Source: Luteimonas sp. MC1825
GTDB taxonomy: Bacteria; Pseudomonadota; Gammaproteobacteria; Xanthomonadales; Xanthomonadaceae
Assembly (NCBI RefSeq): GCF_014764385.1
Contig: NZ_CP061714.1
Span: 558,001 to 622,000, forward strand
DNA length: 64,000 bases
Direction: 5' to 3'
The notes under the pieces were generated by a model, which saw nothing but the letters and a program-made list of their open reading frames with translations, was not told where the DNA came from and searched no databases. Below are positions 35,744 through 44,086 of the stretch, one piece after another; position 1 is the stretch's first letter; each line of letters begins with the position of its first letter. A program made the translations under genes and the position numbers.

Positions 35744-36136
35744 ATGACCGATATCCCAGGCGACCTCATGTTCATGAAGTCACACGAATGGACCCGCATC
35801 GAGGGTGACGGCAAGGTCACCGTCGGTATTTCCGACCATGCCCAGGGCCTGCTCGGCGACCTGGTGTACGTCGATCTTCCGGGTGTCGGCGATCGTGCCG
35901 AAGCCGGCACCGCCGCGGCGGTGGTCGAGTCGGTGAAGGCGGCGTCGGACGTGTACGCGCCGGTGTCGGGAACGATCGTCGCGGTCAACACCGCGCTGGC
36001 CGACAAGCCCGAGACCATCAACGAGGATGCGTTCGGCGAAGGCTGGCTGTTCGTCATCGAGATGGACGAGCCGGAACAGCTCAAGGAACTGCTCGGGCCG
36101 GACGAATACGCCGAGCTGATCGAAGCCGACGAGTAA
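35744..36136 (+). CDS. gcvH: Glycine cleavage system H protein
   Basis: Lipoyl carrier that shuttles the aminomethyl group between GcvP, GcvT and the dihydrolipoyl dehydrogenase. The 130-residue protein begins with [20 protein letters not shown], carries the lipoylated lysine in [16 protein letters not shown], and ends with the helical acidic tail [15 protein letters not shown]. Length and motif order are standard. A strong terminator 52 bases after the stop closes the unit. Confidence 0.98.
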   Translation: MTDIPGDLMFMKSHEWTRIEGDGKVTVGISDHAQGLLGDLVYVDLPGVGDRAEAGTAAAVVESVKAASDVYAPVSGTIVAVNTALADKPETINEDAFGEGWLFVIEMDEPEQLKELLGPDEYAELIEADE

Positions 36137-36187
36137 CGTCGTCCGCGGCGCGCCGGCGACATGCCGGCGATGCCGGTTGGATGCAAC

Positions 36188-36214
36188 GCCGGGCGCATGC
36201 CCGGCTTTTTTTTT
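36188..36214 (+). terminator. Intrinsic terminator of gcvH
   Basis: GCCGGGC (36188-36194) pairs with GCCCGGC (36199-36205) around loop GCAT and is followed by nine Ts. Confidence 0.95.
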
Positions 36215-36557
36215 GCCTCGCACGGGTCGTCGGACGCGTCGGGAAGTTTGCGCACTTTCGCGCAATCCGACATCCGCGACGCCTCGCAAGGCAATCCATG
36301 GGGGCATGCGTGCACGTCGCGTTCACCGGCGCAGCGACGCCGTCCACCGCTGAGGCGGCAGCGCTCGCGTTGTCGGCGCTGCATCGACTGCATCGCGCAG
36401 TCGATTGGCGATAGCGCCTAAAACAAGCGCTTTCGCAATGGCCCGCCGCGCGCGTCGCTGGCGCGCGCCCGGAACACCATGGTCGACGCGGCAGGCCGTC
36501 AACTCGGTTCGCGGGTCGCGCGCGGTGTGTTCGACGCGCGCGTTCGTCGTCGGGGTG
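36215..36557. other. Intergenic stretch with no gene recognised
   Basis: No supported reading frame, RNA or known repeat is seen. The frames that stay open are Arg-rich shadows of GC-rich DNA. The stretch is rich in CGCG runs and lies between the gcvH terminator and a strong promoter. Confidence 0.5.
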
Positions 36558-36586
36558 TTGACAGCGAAAAAAACCGTGATTAGGTT
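36558..36586 (+). promoter_or_regulatory. Strong sigma-70 promoter upstream of the histone H1-like gene
   Basis: A perfect TTGACA (36558-36563) and TAGGTT (36581-36586) are separated by exactly 17 bases with an A7 run in the spacer. It is the best -35 match seen in the window. The expected start is near 36593, about 306 bases before the histone-like ATG. Confidence 0.8.
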
Positions 36587-36592
36587 TCGCCA

Positions 36593-36764
36593 CAACAACA
36601 GGTGGCCACAGCAGCGAGTGAGTGCGAACCCGGCGACAGCAAGCAGCACAACACAGTCCTCCGCCCGCAAGGTCGTCATGGTGGACTCGGGATTTGTCTC
36701 CCTCGCAAAACCTCAAGGTGGGCAACGACACGCGACCCGCGGCGCCGAGCGCAGCGGGTTTTTT
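36593..36764 (+). ncRNA. Candidate ~170-nt small RNA or attenuated leader
   Basis: Transcription from the strong promoter would reach an intrinsic terminator at 36735-36764 after about 170 bases without a credible reading frame. The 5' part is unusually A/C-rich (CACAACAACAGG) for this genome. It could be an independent small RNA or an attenuator for the histone H1-like gene. It matches no RNA family I recognise: no 6S-type terminal pairing and no run of GGA hairpins as in Csr-binding RNAs. Confidence 0.45.
36735..36764 (+). terminator. Internal terminator in the histone-like gene leader
   Basis: ACCCGC (36735-36740) pairs with GCGGGT (36754-36759). GCG/CGC pairs extend the apical loop, and six Ts follow. 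It lies about 135 bases before the histone-like ATG. Confidence 0.7.
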
Positions 36765-36898
36765 CGTGCCGTGCCAACCGGAGTGATCCGTACCGACGCG
36801 CCCGGCGCGTCGGCGGTTGATCGCGGGTCCGATACCCGCGGTGCGTTTCGTACTGGGCAGTAGTACCTGCAAGACCCACTGACGAGGAGAGCCATCTC

Positions 36899-37423
36899 AT
36901 GGCCACGAAGAAAGTCGCGAAGAAAAAAACCGCCAAGAAGGCGACCAAGAAAGCCGTCCGCAAGGCGGCACCGGCGCGCAAGGCCGCCAAGAAGGTCGCC
37001 AAGAAGAAGGTCGCCGCCAAGAAGGTAGCCAAGAAGACCGCGAAGAAGGCCACCAGGAAGGTCGCCAAGAAGGCCGCCAAGAAGACCGCCAAGAAGGCAG
37101 TGAAGAAGACCGCGAAGAAGGCCGCCAAGAAGACCGCCAAGAAGGCGGTGAAGAAGACCGCCAAGAAGGCCGCCAAGAAGACCGCCAGGAAAGCGGTGAA
37201 GAAGACGGCGAAGAAGGCTGCCAAGAAGACCGCGAAGAAGGCCACCAGGAAGACCGCGAAGAAGGCGGCGACCAAGGTTGCCAAGCGCCCGGCCAAGAAG
37301 GCGGCGAAGAAGTCACCTGCAAAGAAGGCCGCGAAGAAGGCCGGCACCAAGAAGGCGAAGCCGGCCCGCAAGGCCAAGGCTCCGGTTGTCGCGATTCCCG
37401 CGGCGCCCGCGCCCCTGATGTAA
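36899..37423 (+). CDS. Histone H1-like Lys/Ala-rich DNA-binding protein
   Basis: A 174-residue, extremely basic protein made almost wholly of Lys, Ala, Thr and Val with about 50 KK pairs. Repeats such as AAKKTAKKAVKKTAKKA recur every 8-16 residues through residues 40-125. The tail is Pro/Ala-rich and uncharged (APVVAIPAAPAPLM). Such HctB/AlgP/eukaryotic-H1-tail-like proteins bind DNA or RNA non-specifically and compact nucleoids in family members. GAGGAGA precedes the ATG. The repeated AAGAAG DNA is prone to slippage, so length probably varies between strains. Confidence 0.9.
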   Translation: MATKKVAKKKTAKKATKKAVRKAAPARKAAKKVAKKKVAAKKVAKKTAKKATRKVAKKAAKKTAKKAVKKTAKKAAKKTAKKAVKKTAKKAAKKTARKAVKKTAKKAAKKTAKKATRKTAKKAATKVAKRPAKKAAKKSPAKKAAKKAGTKKAKPARKAKAPVVAIPAAPAPLM

Positions 37424-37447
37424 GCAACCCGATTGCCGTAAGACGCG

Positions 37448-37484
37448 ACCCCTCTCCCGTTGCCCAGGCGGGGGAGGGGTTTTT
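37448..37484 (+). terminator. Intrinsic terminator of the histone-like gene
   Basis: ACCCCTCTCCC (37448-37458) pairs with GGGGGAGGGGT (37470-37480), with one T-G wobble, and is followed by five Ts starting at the last stem base. Confidence 0.85.
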
Positions 37485-37527
37485 CATTTGCGCGGTGCCG
37501 CGGCGCGCAAGGCGCCGTGGCGGAGCC

Positions 37528-38940
37528 TCAGTCGGGACGCGCCACAGAGGCCGCCGCACCGCCGGCGCCCGCCTGCGCCGCCGTGATCGTCGCGGCACCA
37601 GCCTGTGGCCGCCCGCCGCTTTCGGTCCCGGCCTGCAGCATGTCGTCCACCGCATCGAAGTCGACGTCGAGCCAGCGCTGCGGGGCCAGCCCGATCGCGC
37701 TGTCGAGGATCGTCGGCAGCAGGCCGGAGGGCACGCTGCTGTCGCTGTTCCACAGCAGCACCACGCCGAGGTCGCGCTCGGGGATCATCGCCATCAGCCC
37801 GCGGTAGCCCTGCACGGCGCCGCCATGGAACACCACGCGATGGCCGGAGTAGTCGTACACGCGCCAACCGAGCGCATAGCCCGCCTCGTTCAGGCGCTGG
37901 CGCCGCCATGACGAGCTGCGAAGTTCGCCCGGGGTGGACACCAGCGACTGTTGCAGCGTCGCGAGCAGCGGCGCGGGCAGCACGTCGGGTCGCCGACCGG
38001 ACTGCGCAAGCAGCCACTGCGCCATGTCACTGATGCTGGCGTTGACGCCGGCCGCCGGCGCGACCCGATAGTAGGTGGGCTTGGGCGTGAGCGAGGTCCA
38101 GCCGCCGCCGGCGCGCACGTGCGGCCGTGCCCAGCGCGGGCTCGCCTGGATGCCTTCGAGGCCGTAGCTGGCATCGTTCATGCCCAGCGGCTTGAAGATG
38201 CGCCCGGTCACCGCCTCGCTGAAGAACTGGCCGGTGGCGCCGAACACGACGTCGCCGACCAGGCTGAAGGCGATGTTCTGGTAGCTGTAGCAATCGCCGA
38301 CGCCGCAGGTCATCGGTGCGCTGGCCAGCTGCTGCACCAGGGTGCGGTAGTCGGCGTTGCGCTCGAGGTCGCGGTCGAAGGTGTTGCGGCCAAGGCCCAC
38401 GCGGTGGCTCAGCACGTCGGCCACGGTGAGCCGGCTCGCCGCCTGCGGGTCGGAGAAGCGCAGCGACGGCATGTAGTCGGCGACATGGCTGTCCCAGCGC
38501 AGCGCGCCCTCGGCGACCAGCAGTCCGGTGACGGTGCCGGCGAACGCCTTGGACAGCGACGCCAGGCGGAACACGGTATGCGCGTCGACCGGCTCGGCGG
38601 CGCGCACGTCGGTGATGCCATAGCCGCGCGCGCTCAGCACCTTGCCGTCGTGGACGATGGCCATCGCCAGGCCGGGCACGCGCTGGTTGGCGACGATCGC
38701 CTGCGCCATCGCCTCGAAGCGGGCGACATCGAAGTCGCCCGCCAGGGGCATCGACTTCACCCCGGGCGGCAGCAGCGGCGCGACGTTGGCCGCGACCGTG
38801 GTGGTGGTTGCGGCGGCGGGCGCCGATGCCGCGTTCCAGCCCTGTGGCTGCGCGGCCGAGCCCACCGCGACCGGTACCAGTGCGGCGAGCAGGCCGACCC
38901 CGGCAATGAGTCGGCGCGGGCTGCGTGCTATGCCTTTCAT
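37528..38940 (-). CDS. Secreted serine hydrolase, class C beta-lactamase/esterase family
   Basis: An exported 470-residue penicillin-binding-like hydrolase. A signal peptide (about 1-29) is followed by a Thr/Ala-rich linker and the beta-lactamase fold. The three active-site elements are present: S-x-x-K in RLASLSKAFAG, Y-x-N in YSYQN and the HGG triad in VFHGGAVQGYRG. Members include esterases, D-aminopeptidases and AmpC-like enzymes, and nothing here says which. The C-terminal 60 residues are Ala/Gly-rich. ATG 38940 (MKGIARSPRRLIAGVG) gives a proper signal peptide. It converges with the histone-like gene and is divergent from lemA. Confidence 0.9.
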   Translation of the reverse strand: MKGIARSPRRLIAGVGLLAALVPVAVGSAAQPQGWNAASAPAAATTTTVAANVAPLLPPGVKSMPLAGDFDVARFEAMAQAIVANQRVPGLAMAIVHDGKVLSARGYGITDVRAAEPVDAHTVFRLASLSKAFAGTVTGLLVAEGALRWDSHVADYMPSLRFSDPQAASRLTVADVLSHRVGLGRNTFDRDLERNADYRTLVQQLASAPMTCGVGDCYSYQNIAFSLVGDVVFGATGQFFSEAVTGRIFKPLGMNDASYGLEGIQASPRWARPHVRAGGGWTSLTPKPTYYRVAPAAGVNASISDMAQWLLAQSGRRPDVLPAPLLATLQQSLVSTPGELRSSSWRRQRLNEAGYALGWRVYDYSGHRVVFHGGAVQGYRGLMAMIPERDLGVVLLWNSDSSVPSGLLPTILDSAIGLAPQRWLDVDFDAVDDMLQAGTESGGRPQAGAATITAAQAGAGGAAASVARPD

Positions 38941-39023
38941 CGGGTGTATCCCCTGCGTATGCTGCGACGGCAGGCCGATCATATTCGCCTGCTTCCGCGA
39001 TTGCATGAACAAGGGGAGCTTTG

Positions 39024-39626
39024 ATGTCCAGCTTGCTGATCCTGCTGGTAATTGTGGGTCTGGCCGTAGTCGCGCTGATGTGGGGCGTGGGCATCTACAA
39101 CGGCCTCATCGCCTCCCGCAACGCATTCAAGAACGCATTCGCGCAGATCGACGTGCAGCTGCAGCGCCGTTTCGACCTGATCCCCAACCTGGTGGAAACC
39201 GCCAAGGGCTACCTGACGCACGAGCGCGAGACGCTGGAAGCCGTGATCGCGGCACGCGCCGCGGCGGTGTCGGGGCTGGCGGCAGCCAAGGCCGATCCCG
39301 GCGACGCGGCCGCGATGGCCGAGCTCGCGCAGTCGCAGGGTGCGCTGAACGGCGCACTCGGGCGGCTGATGATGGTGGCCGAGGCCTACCCCGACCTGAA
39401 GGCCAACCAGAACATGATGCAACTCAGCGAAGAGCTGACATCCACCGAGAACCGCGTCGCGTTCGCGCGCCAGGCCTTCAATGATTCGGTGATGGCCTAC
39501 AACAACCGGCGCGAGGTGTTCCCGTCGAACATCCTGGCCGGGATGTTCAACTTCCAGCACGCGGCCCTGCTCGAGATCCCGGCCGACAAGGCCGAGGTCC
39601 GCGAGGCGCCGAAGGTCCAGTTCTGA
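39024..39626 (+). CDS. lemA: LemA family protein
   Basis: A 200-residue membrane protein: one N-terminal helix (LLILLVIVGLAVVALMWGVG), then the helical LemA domain with its hallmark YNGLIASRNAFKNAFAQIDVQLQRRFDLIPNL region, LTSTENRVAFARQAFNDSV and FPSNILAGMF. The molecular role is unknown. LemA genes are often next to membrane M48 peptidases, as here, where the peptidase gene begins seven bases after the stop. GGGGAG precedes the ATG. Confidence 0.95.
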   Translation: MSSLLILLVIVGLAVVALMWGVGIYNGLIASRNAFKNAFAQIDVQLQRRFDLIPNLVETAKGYLTHERETLEAVIAARAAAVSGLAAAKADPGDAAAMAELAQSQGALNGALGRLMMVAEAYPDLKANQNMMQLSEELTSTENRVAFARQAFNDSVMAYNNRREVFPSNILAGMFNFQHAALLEIPADKAEVREAPKVQF

Positions 39627-39632
39627 CGCGGG

Positions 39633-41516
39633 ATGAACTTCTTCGAGCAGCAGGCCAAGGCCCGCAGCACCAGTAGCCGCCTGGTCGTCCTGTTTGCGCT
39701 GGCCGTGGTCGGCATCGTGCTGGCCGTCGACCTGGCGGTGGCCGTGTTCCTCGGCGTGCACTGGGGCGTGCTGGGATTCACCACGCTGGTGACGCTGGCG
39801 GTGATCGGCCTGGGGTCGCTGTACCGCATGGCGTCGCTGCGCGGCGGCGGCGACGCGGTGGCGCTGCAGTTCGGCGGCGTGCCGGTGCCGGAGGAGACCA
39901 GCGACCGCAACCTCAGGCGCCTGCGCAACGTGGTCGAGGAGATCGCCATCGCCTCCGGCGTGCCGGTGCCCAAGCTCTACGTGCTCGAGGACGAGGCCGC
40001 GATCAACGCGTTCGCCGCCGGCTACTCGCCGTCGGATGCCGCCATCGCGGTGACGCGCGGCGCGCTCGACCGGCTCAACCGCGACGAGCTGCAGGGGGTC
40101 ATCGCGCACGAGTTCAGCCATGTGCTCAATGGCGACATGCGCCTCAACATCCGCCTGATCGGCGTGCTGTTCGGCATCCTGATGATCAGCCTGATCGGCC
40201 GCAAGATCCTCTGGCTGGGCGGCGGGCGAAGCCGCAACGGTGCCGCGGTCATGGTCGCCGCGCTGGTGGCGCTGGCGGTCGGCAGCATCGGCCTGCTGTT
40301 CGGGCGGATGATCAAGGCCAGCGTGAGCCGCACCCGCGAGCGGCTGGCCGATGCCTCGGCGGTGCAGTTCACGCGCCAGACCTCCGGGCTTGCCGGCGCG
40401 CTGAAGAAGATCGCCGGCTTGCCCGCGGGCGCGCGCCTCAATGACCGCGCCGACGCCGAGGAGGCCAGCCATATGCTGTTCGGCGACGGCGTGGGCTTCA
40501 GCGGGCTGTTCGCCACGCACCCGCCGCTGCTCGAGCGCATCCAGGCGCTGGAGCCGTCGTTCCGCGCCGACCAGCTCGAACACCTGCGCGTGCAGTGGAT
40601 GGTGGCCGCGCCTGCGGGACTCGAGGAAGACGTGCGGCTGGGCCTCGACAGCCAGGCCGGCGGGCTGCCGGCGCGCGACGCGCGCATCAACGTGACGCCA
40701 CCCATGGTGGCCGCGCAGGTGGCCACTCCCGAACCCGGCGACTACCTGCGCGCCGACGCGATCGCGCGCAGCATGCCGGCATCGCTGCGCGCGCTGGCGC
40801 AGTCGCGCGAGACCGTCGTGCCGCTGCTGCTCGGCCTGCTGCTCGATGCCGATGACGCGATCCGCACGCGCCAGGCCACCGAGGCCAGCGCCCGCCTGGG
40901 CCACGCCGTGGCCGATGCGGCCACGGCGCTGCAGCGCGGCGAGCTGGCCGGCCTGCACCCGATGCTGCGCCTGCCGCTGGTCGCGATCGCGTTCCCGGTG
41001 CTGCGCCGCAGGCCACGCCCGGAGCTGGAGTCGATCCTCGACACCGTGCACGCGATGGTGCACTGCGATGGCCGGGTCTCGCTGTTCGAATACTGCATGG
41101 CGCGCCTGCTGGAGGTACAGCTGCGCGAATCGCTGGATCCGCGCCGCCACGCGCGCTTCGGCCGCCGCAAGCCGGGCAGCGTGCGCGAGGAGTTCGCCAC
41201 CCTGCTGGCGGTCGTCGCGCAGGCCGGCAATCCGTCTGACCGCGCCGAGGCGCAGCGCGCCTATCTCGCCGGCCTGCAGCGCGTGCTCCCGCGCGACCAC
41301 CTGCCGTATGCGCCGCCGGCCGATGGCGTGCTGGCGCTGGACGACGTGTGGCCGGCACTGGACGGCCTGGAGCCGCTGGCGAAGCAGATGATGGTCGAGG
41401 CGGTGACCGCGGCGGCCAGCCACGATGGCCGCATCTCGGTGGCCGAGGCGGAGCTGCTGCGCACGATCTGCGCGGTGCTGCACTGCCCGCTTCCGCCGAT
41501 GCTCGAGCACGGCTGA
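39633..41516 (+). CDS. M48 (HtpX-like) membrane peptidase with TerB-like C-terminal region
   Basis: A 627-residue zinc peptidase about twice HtpX length. Two helices (about 17-65) precede the peptidase domain with H159-E-F-S-H163 (GVIAHEFSHVLNGDMRL) and third ligand E236 (RTRERLADASAV); two more helices (about 172-190, 205-225) lie between. From about 330 the protein is helical and contains two D-G acidic motifs (MVHCDGRVSLFEYC near 477; ASHDGRISVAEAEL near 598) resembling TerB/DUF533 modules. It follows lemA closely and presumably works with it on membrane proteins. The TerB-like call is by eye. Confidence 0.92.
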   Translation: MNFFEQQAKARSTSSRLVVLFALAVVGIVLAVDLAVAVFLGVHWGVLGFTTLVTLAVIGLGSLYRMASLRGGGDAVALQFGGVPVPEETSDRNLRRLRNVVEEIAIASGVPVPKLYVLEDEAAINAFAAGYSPSDAAIAVTRGALDRLNRDELQGVIAHEFSHVLNGDMRLNIRLIGVLFGILMISLIGRKILWLGGGRSRNGAAVMVAALVALAVGSIGLLFGRMIKASVSRTRERLADASAVQFTRQTSGLAGALKKIAGLPAGARLNDRADAEEASHMLFGDGVGFSGLFATHPPLLERIQALEPSFRADQLEHLRVQWMVAAPAGLEEDVRLGLDSQAGGLPARDARINVTPPMVAAQVATPEPGDYLRADAIARSMPASLRALAQSRETVVPLLLGLLLDADDAIRTRQATEASARLGHAVADAATALQRGELAGLHPMLRLPLVAIAFPVLRRRPRPELESILDTVHAMVHCDGRVSLFEYCMARLLEVQLRESLDPRRHARFGRRKPGSVREEFATLLAVVAQAGNPSDRAEAQRAYLAGLQRVLPRDHLPYAPPADGVLALDDVWPALDGLEPLAKQMMVEAVTAAASHDGRISVAEAELLRTICAVLHCPLPPMLEHG

Positions 41517-41542
41517 GCGATCCGACCGATGGCGGCACGACC

Positions 41543-42904
41543 ATGAACGACGTGACCGCGGGTGCCCGCGGACGGTTCGGGCGCTTCCGCGCCGAGCTGG
41601 GCGTATCGCCGCAGCTGTGGTGGGCGATGCTGTACTTCTTCTGCCTGCTTTGCGGCTACTACGTGCTGCGCCCGGTGCGCGACGCCATGGGATCGTCCGC
41701 CGATGCCGCGGCGGTGTTCCCGCGCGCGCTGATCGCCTTCGGCGAGCGCCATGGCTTCGCGGTCGGCGACTTCACCCTGCAGCTGCTGTTCACCGCCACG
41801 TTCGTGGTGATGGTGCTGCTGCAGCCGCTGTACGGCGCGCTGGTGTCGCGCTTCCCGCGCCGCGTGTTCCTGCCGGCGGTGTACCTGGTCTTCATCGCCT
41901 GCCTGCTCGGGTTCTGGTGGGCGTTCGACAGCGGCGCCGCCGGGCGCGGCGCACTGTTCTTCGTCTGGGTCGCGGTGTTCAACCTGTTCGCGGTCACGGT
42001 GTTCTGGAGCTTCATGGCCGACGTGTTCGACAACGCGCATGCCAAGCAGGTCTACGGCTATATCGGCGCCGGGGGCACGGTGGGCGCGCTGCTCGGGCCG
42101 GCGATCACGCGCCTGCTGGTGGAGCCGGTGGGCGTGGCCAACCTGCTGCTGGTCTCGGCCGGCTTGCTGTGCGTGTGCCTGCTGTGCATCTACAAGCTGC
42201 GCCCGTGGGCCAAGCGGCGCGAGCAGGCGCAGGGCGGCGGCGACGGCCGGGCGATGGGCGGTTCGGTGCTCGCCGGCCTGCGCCTGGTCTGGCAGCGCCC
42301 GCTGCTGCGCGCGCTGGCCCTGCTGATGTTCTTCGGGGTAGGCGTGGGGACGATCCTCTACAACGAGCAGGCGGCGATCGCGCGCGCCGCCTTCCCCACC
42401 GCCGAAGCGCGCACCGCCTACTACTCGATGATCGACGGCGCGATCAACCTGCTGACGATCCTGGTGCAGCTGCTGCTGACCCGGTTCCTGCTGCAGCGCT
42501 ACGGCATCGCGCCGCTGCTGTTGCTGCCGGGCCTGGCGATCGTGCTCGGCTTTGCGTTGCTGTCGGCGTCGCCGCTGCCGGTGCTGGTGGCCATGGTGCA
42601 GATCGTCACCCGGGCCAGCGAGTTCTCGCTGGCCAAGCCGGCGCGCGAGACGGTGTACACGCGCGTCGAGCGCGAAGAACGCTACAAGGCGAAGGCGGTG
42701 ATCGACACGGCGATCTATCGCGGTGGCGACCTGACCTTCGTGTGGGCGCACAAGGCGCTGTCGGCGATGGGGTCGCACGTGGTGTTCATGGCCGGCCTGG
42801 GCATCGCCCTGGGCATGACCTACGGCGCATGGCGCGTGGTGCGCGCCGAGCGCACTCTCCCGCAGGACCCCCGCGTGGAGCCTGTGCATGGCACGTCGAC
42901 GTGA
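41543..42904 (+). CDS. MFS transporter, ADP/ATP-translocase-like (Npt) subgroup
   Basis: A 453-residue inner-membrane protein with about 11-12 helices. The N-terminal LYFFCLLCGYYVLRPVRDAM and FWSFMADVFDNAHAKQVYGY segments match the Npt1/Npt2-like MFS proteins common in xanthomonads, which are related to but distinct from rickettsial nucleotide exchangers. Substrate is unknown. It starts 26 bases after the M48 gene and overlaps the following Tat lipoprotein gene by 17 bases, so these genes likely form one transcript. Confidence 0.85.
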   Translation: MNDVTAGARGRFGRFRAELGVSPQLWWAMLYFFCLLCGYYVLRPVRDAMGSSADAAAVFPRALIAFGERHGFAVGDFTLQLLFTATFVVMVLLQPLYGALVSRFPRRVFLPAVYLVFIACLLGFWWAFDSGAAGRGALFFVWVAVFNLFAVTVFWSFMADVFDNAHAKQVYGYIGAGGTVGALLGPAITRLLVEPVGVANLLLVSAGLLCVCLLCIYKLRPWAKRREQAQGGGDGRAMGGSVLAGLRLVWQRPLLRALALLMFFGVGVGTILYNEQAAIARAAFPTAEARTAYYSMIDGAINLLTILVQLLLTRFLLQRYGIAPLLLLPGLAIVLGFALLSASPLPVLVAMVQIVTRASEFSLAKPARETVYTRVEREERYKAKAVIDTAIYRGGDLTFVWAHKALSAMGSHVVFMAGLGIALGMTYGAWRVVRAERTLPQDPRVEPVHGTST

Positions 42905-44072
42905 ACTGCTGAAGGCAGGTCTGGCCTGCGCCGTGGCCGCCGCCCTGCCGGCCTGCGCGCGCACCGCCGCCGGCGATGCCGCGCCCGCTGGCGGTGCGCC
43001 GCTGAAGATCCTGGTGCTCGGCGGCACCGGCTTCCTCGGCCCGCACTTCGTCGCCGCCGCGCGTGCGCGCGGCCACGCGCTGACCCTGTTCAACCGCGGC
43101 AAGAGCAATCCGGGGCGCTTCGAGGGCGAGGCGTTCGCCGATATCGAGCAGCTGCGCGGCGACCGCAAGCTCGACCTGTCCGCGCTCGGCGACTCGCGCC
43201 GCTGGGATGCCGTGCTCGACACCTCGGCGTATATCCCGGCCGACGTGACGCGTTCGGCGCAGCTGCTGGCGAAGCGGGTGGACCGCTACCTGATCGTCTC
43301 GACGATCTCGGTGTATGCAAGGACCGACACGCCGGGGCAGGACGAAGCCGCGCCGCTGGCGACGCTGGTCGACCCGACCGCGACCGAGGTGACCGGCGAG
43401 ACCTACGGCGGGCTGAAAGCGTTGTGCGAGCACGCCGCGCAGGCCGGGTTGCCCGGCCGCACGATGGTGGTGCGCCCCGGCCTGATCGTCGGCCCCGGTG
43501 ACACCACGGACCGCTTCACATACTGGCCTGCGCGTGCCGACCGGGGCGGCGAGATCCTCGCGCCCGGTTCCGCCGACGATCCCACCCAGTTCATCGACGT
43601 GCGCGACCTCGCCGACTTCCTGCTGCTGGCGCTCGAGAAGCGCTACACGGGCATCGTCAACGCCGACGCGCCCGCAGGTTCGATCACGATGGGCCGGCTG
43701 CTGTCGACCTGCCAGGCAGTGTCGCGGCGCATGAACACCATCCAGTGCGTGCGCGCGCCGTGCCCGCAGCCGCCCGGTCACGATTCGACGCTGACCTGGG
43801 TGCCGGCGGACTTCCTCGAGGCGCAGGGCGTGTCCGCCTGGCAGGACATGCCGGCGTGGATTCCCGCCGAAGGCGACTACGCCGGTTTCGGGCGCATCAG
43901 CACGGCTCGCGCGCAGGCGCTGGGACTGCGCACGCGTCCGCTGGACGACACAGTGGCCGCGACGCTCGAGTACTGGCGCTCGCTGCCGGACGAGCGCAGG
44001 GCGCAGCCCAAGGCGGGGTTGTCACCGGCGCGCGAGGCCACCGTGCTCCAGGCCTGGCACGCGCGCGGCTGA
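42888..44072 (+). CDS. Tat-exported NAD(P)-binding epimerase/dehydratase-like lipoprotein
   Basis: A 394-residue extended-SDR protein with an export signal. The N terminus has RRRELLKAG (twin-arginine consensus) and LPAC (lipobox; Cys near residue 23), so it should be exported folded and lipid-anchored. The Rossmann motif ILVLGGTGFLGPHF follows, then VSTISVYA and YGGLKALCE, where Tyr and Lys spacing (Y-G-G-L-K) fits the catalytic Y-x-x-x-K. Most such enzymes are cytosolic. Substrate is unknown. It overlaps the MFS gene by 17 bases. Confidence 0.85.
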   Translation: MARRRELLKAGLACAVAAALPACARTAAGDAAPAGGAPLKILVLGGTGFLGPHFVAAARARGHALTLFNRGKSNPGRFEGEAFADIEQLRGDRKLDLSALGDSRRWDAVLDTSAYIPADVTRSAQLLAKRVDRYLIVSTISVYARTDTPGQDEAAPLATLVDPTATEVTGETYGGLKALCEHAAQAGLPGRTMVVRPGLIVGPGDTTDRFTYWPARADRGGEILAPGSADDPTQFIDVRDLADFLLLALEKRYTGIVNADAPAGSITMGRLLSTCQAVSRRMNTIQCVRAPCPQPPGHDSTLTWVPADFLEAQGVSAWQDMPAWIPAEGDYAGFGRISTARAQALGLRTRPLDDTVAATLEYWRSLPDERRAQPKAGLSPAREATVLQAWHARG

Positions 44073-44086
44073 AGCGCGCGCTTGCG

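Noticed and set aside
36593..36764. 6S RNA or Csr-binding RNA identity for the candidate small RNA
   Set aside because: The ends are not complementary as in 6S RNA, and repeated GGA hairpin loops of Csr RNAs are lacking.
36299..36863. Small open frames in the gap before the histone-like gene
   Set aside because: They are Arg/Ala-rich, lack ribosome-binding sites and overlap promoter and terminator signals.
36899..37423. Regular AAGAAG repeats considered as CRISPR or satellite DNA
   Set aside because: They encode a continuous Lys/Ala protein with normal start signals; there are no spacers.
38979..41510. 843-codon open frame antisense to lemA and the M48 peptidase
   Set aside because: It spans two real genes and their gap with no motif; a shadow frame.
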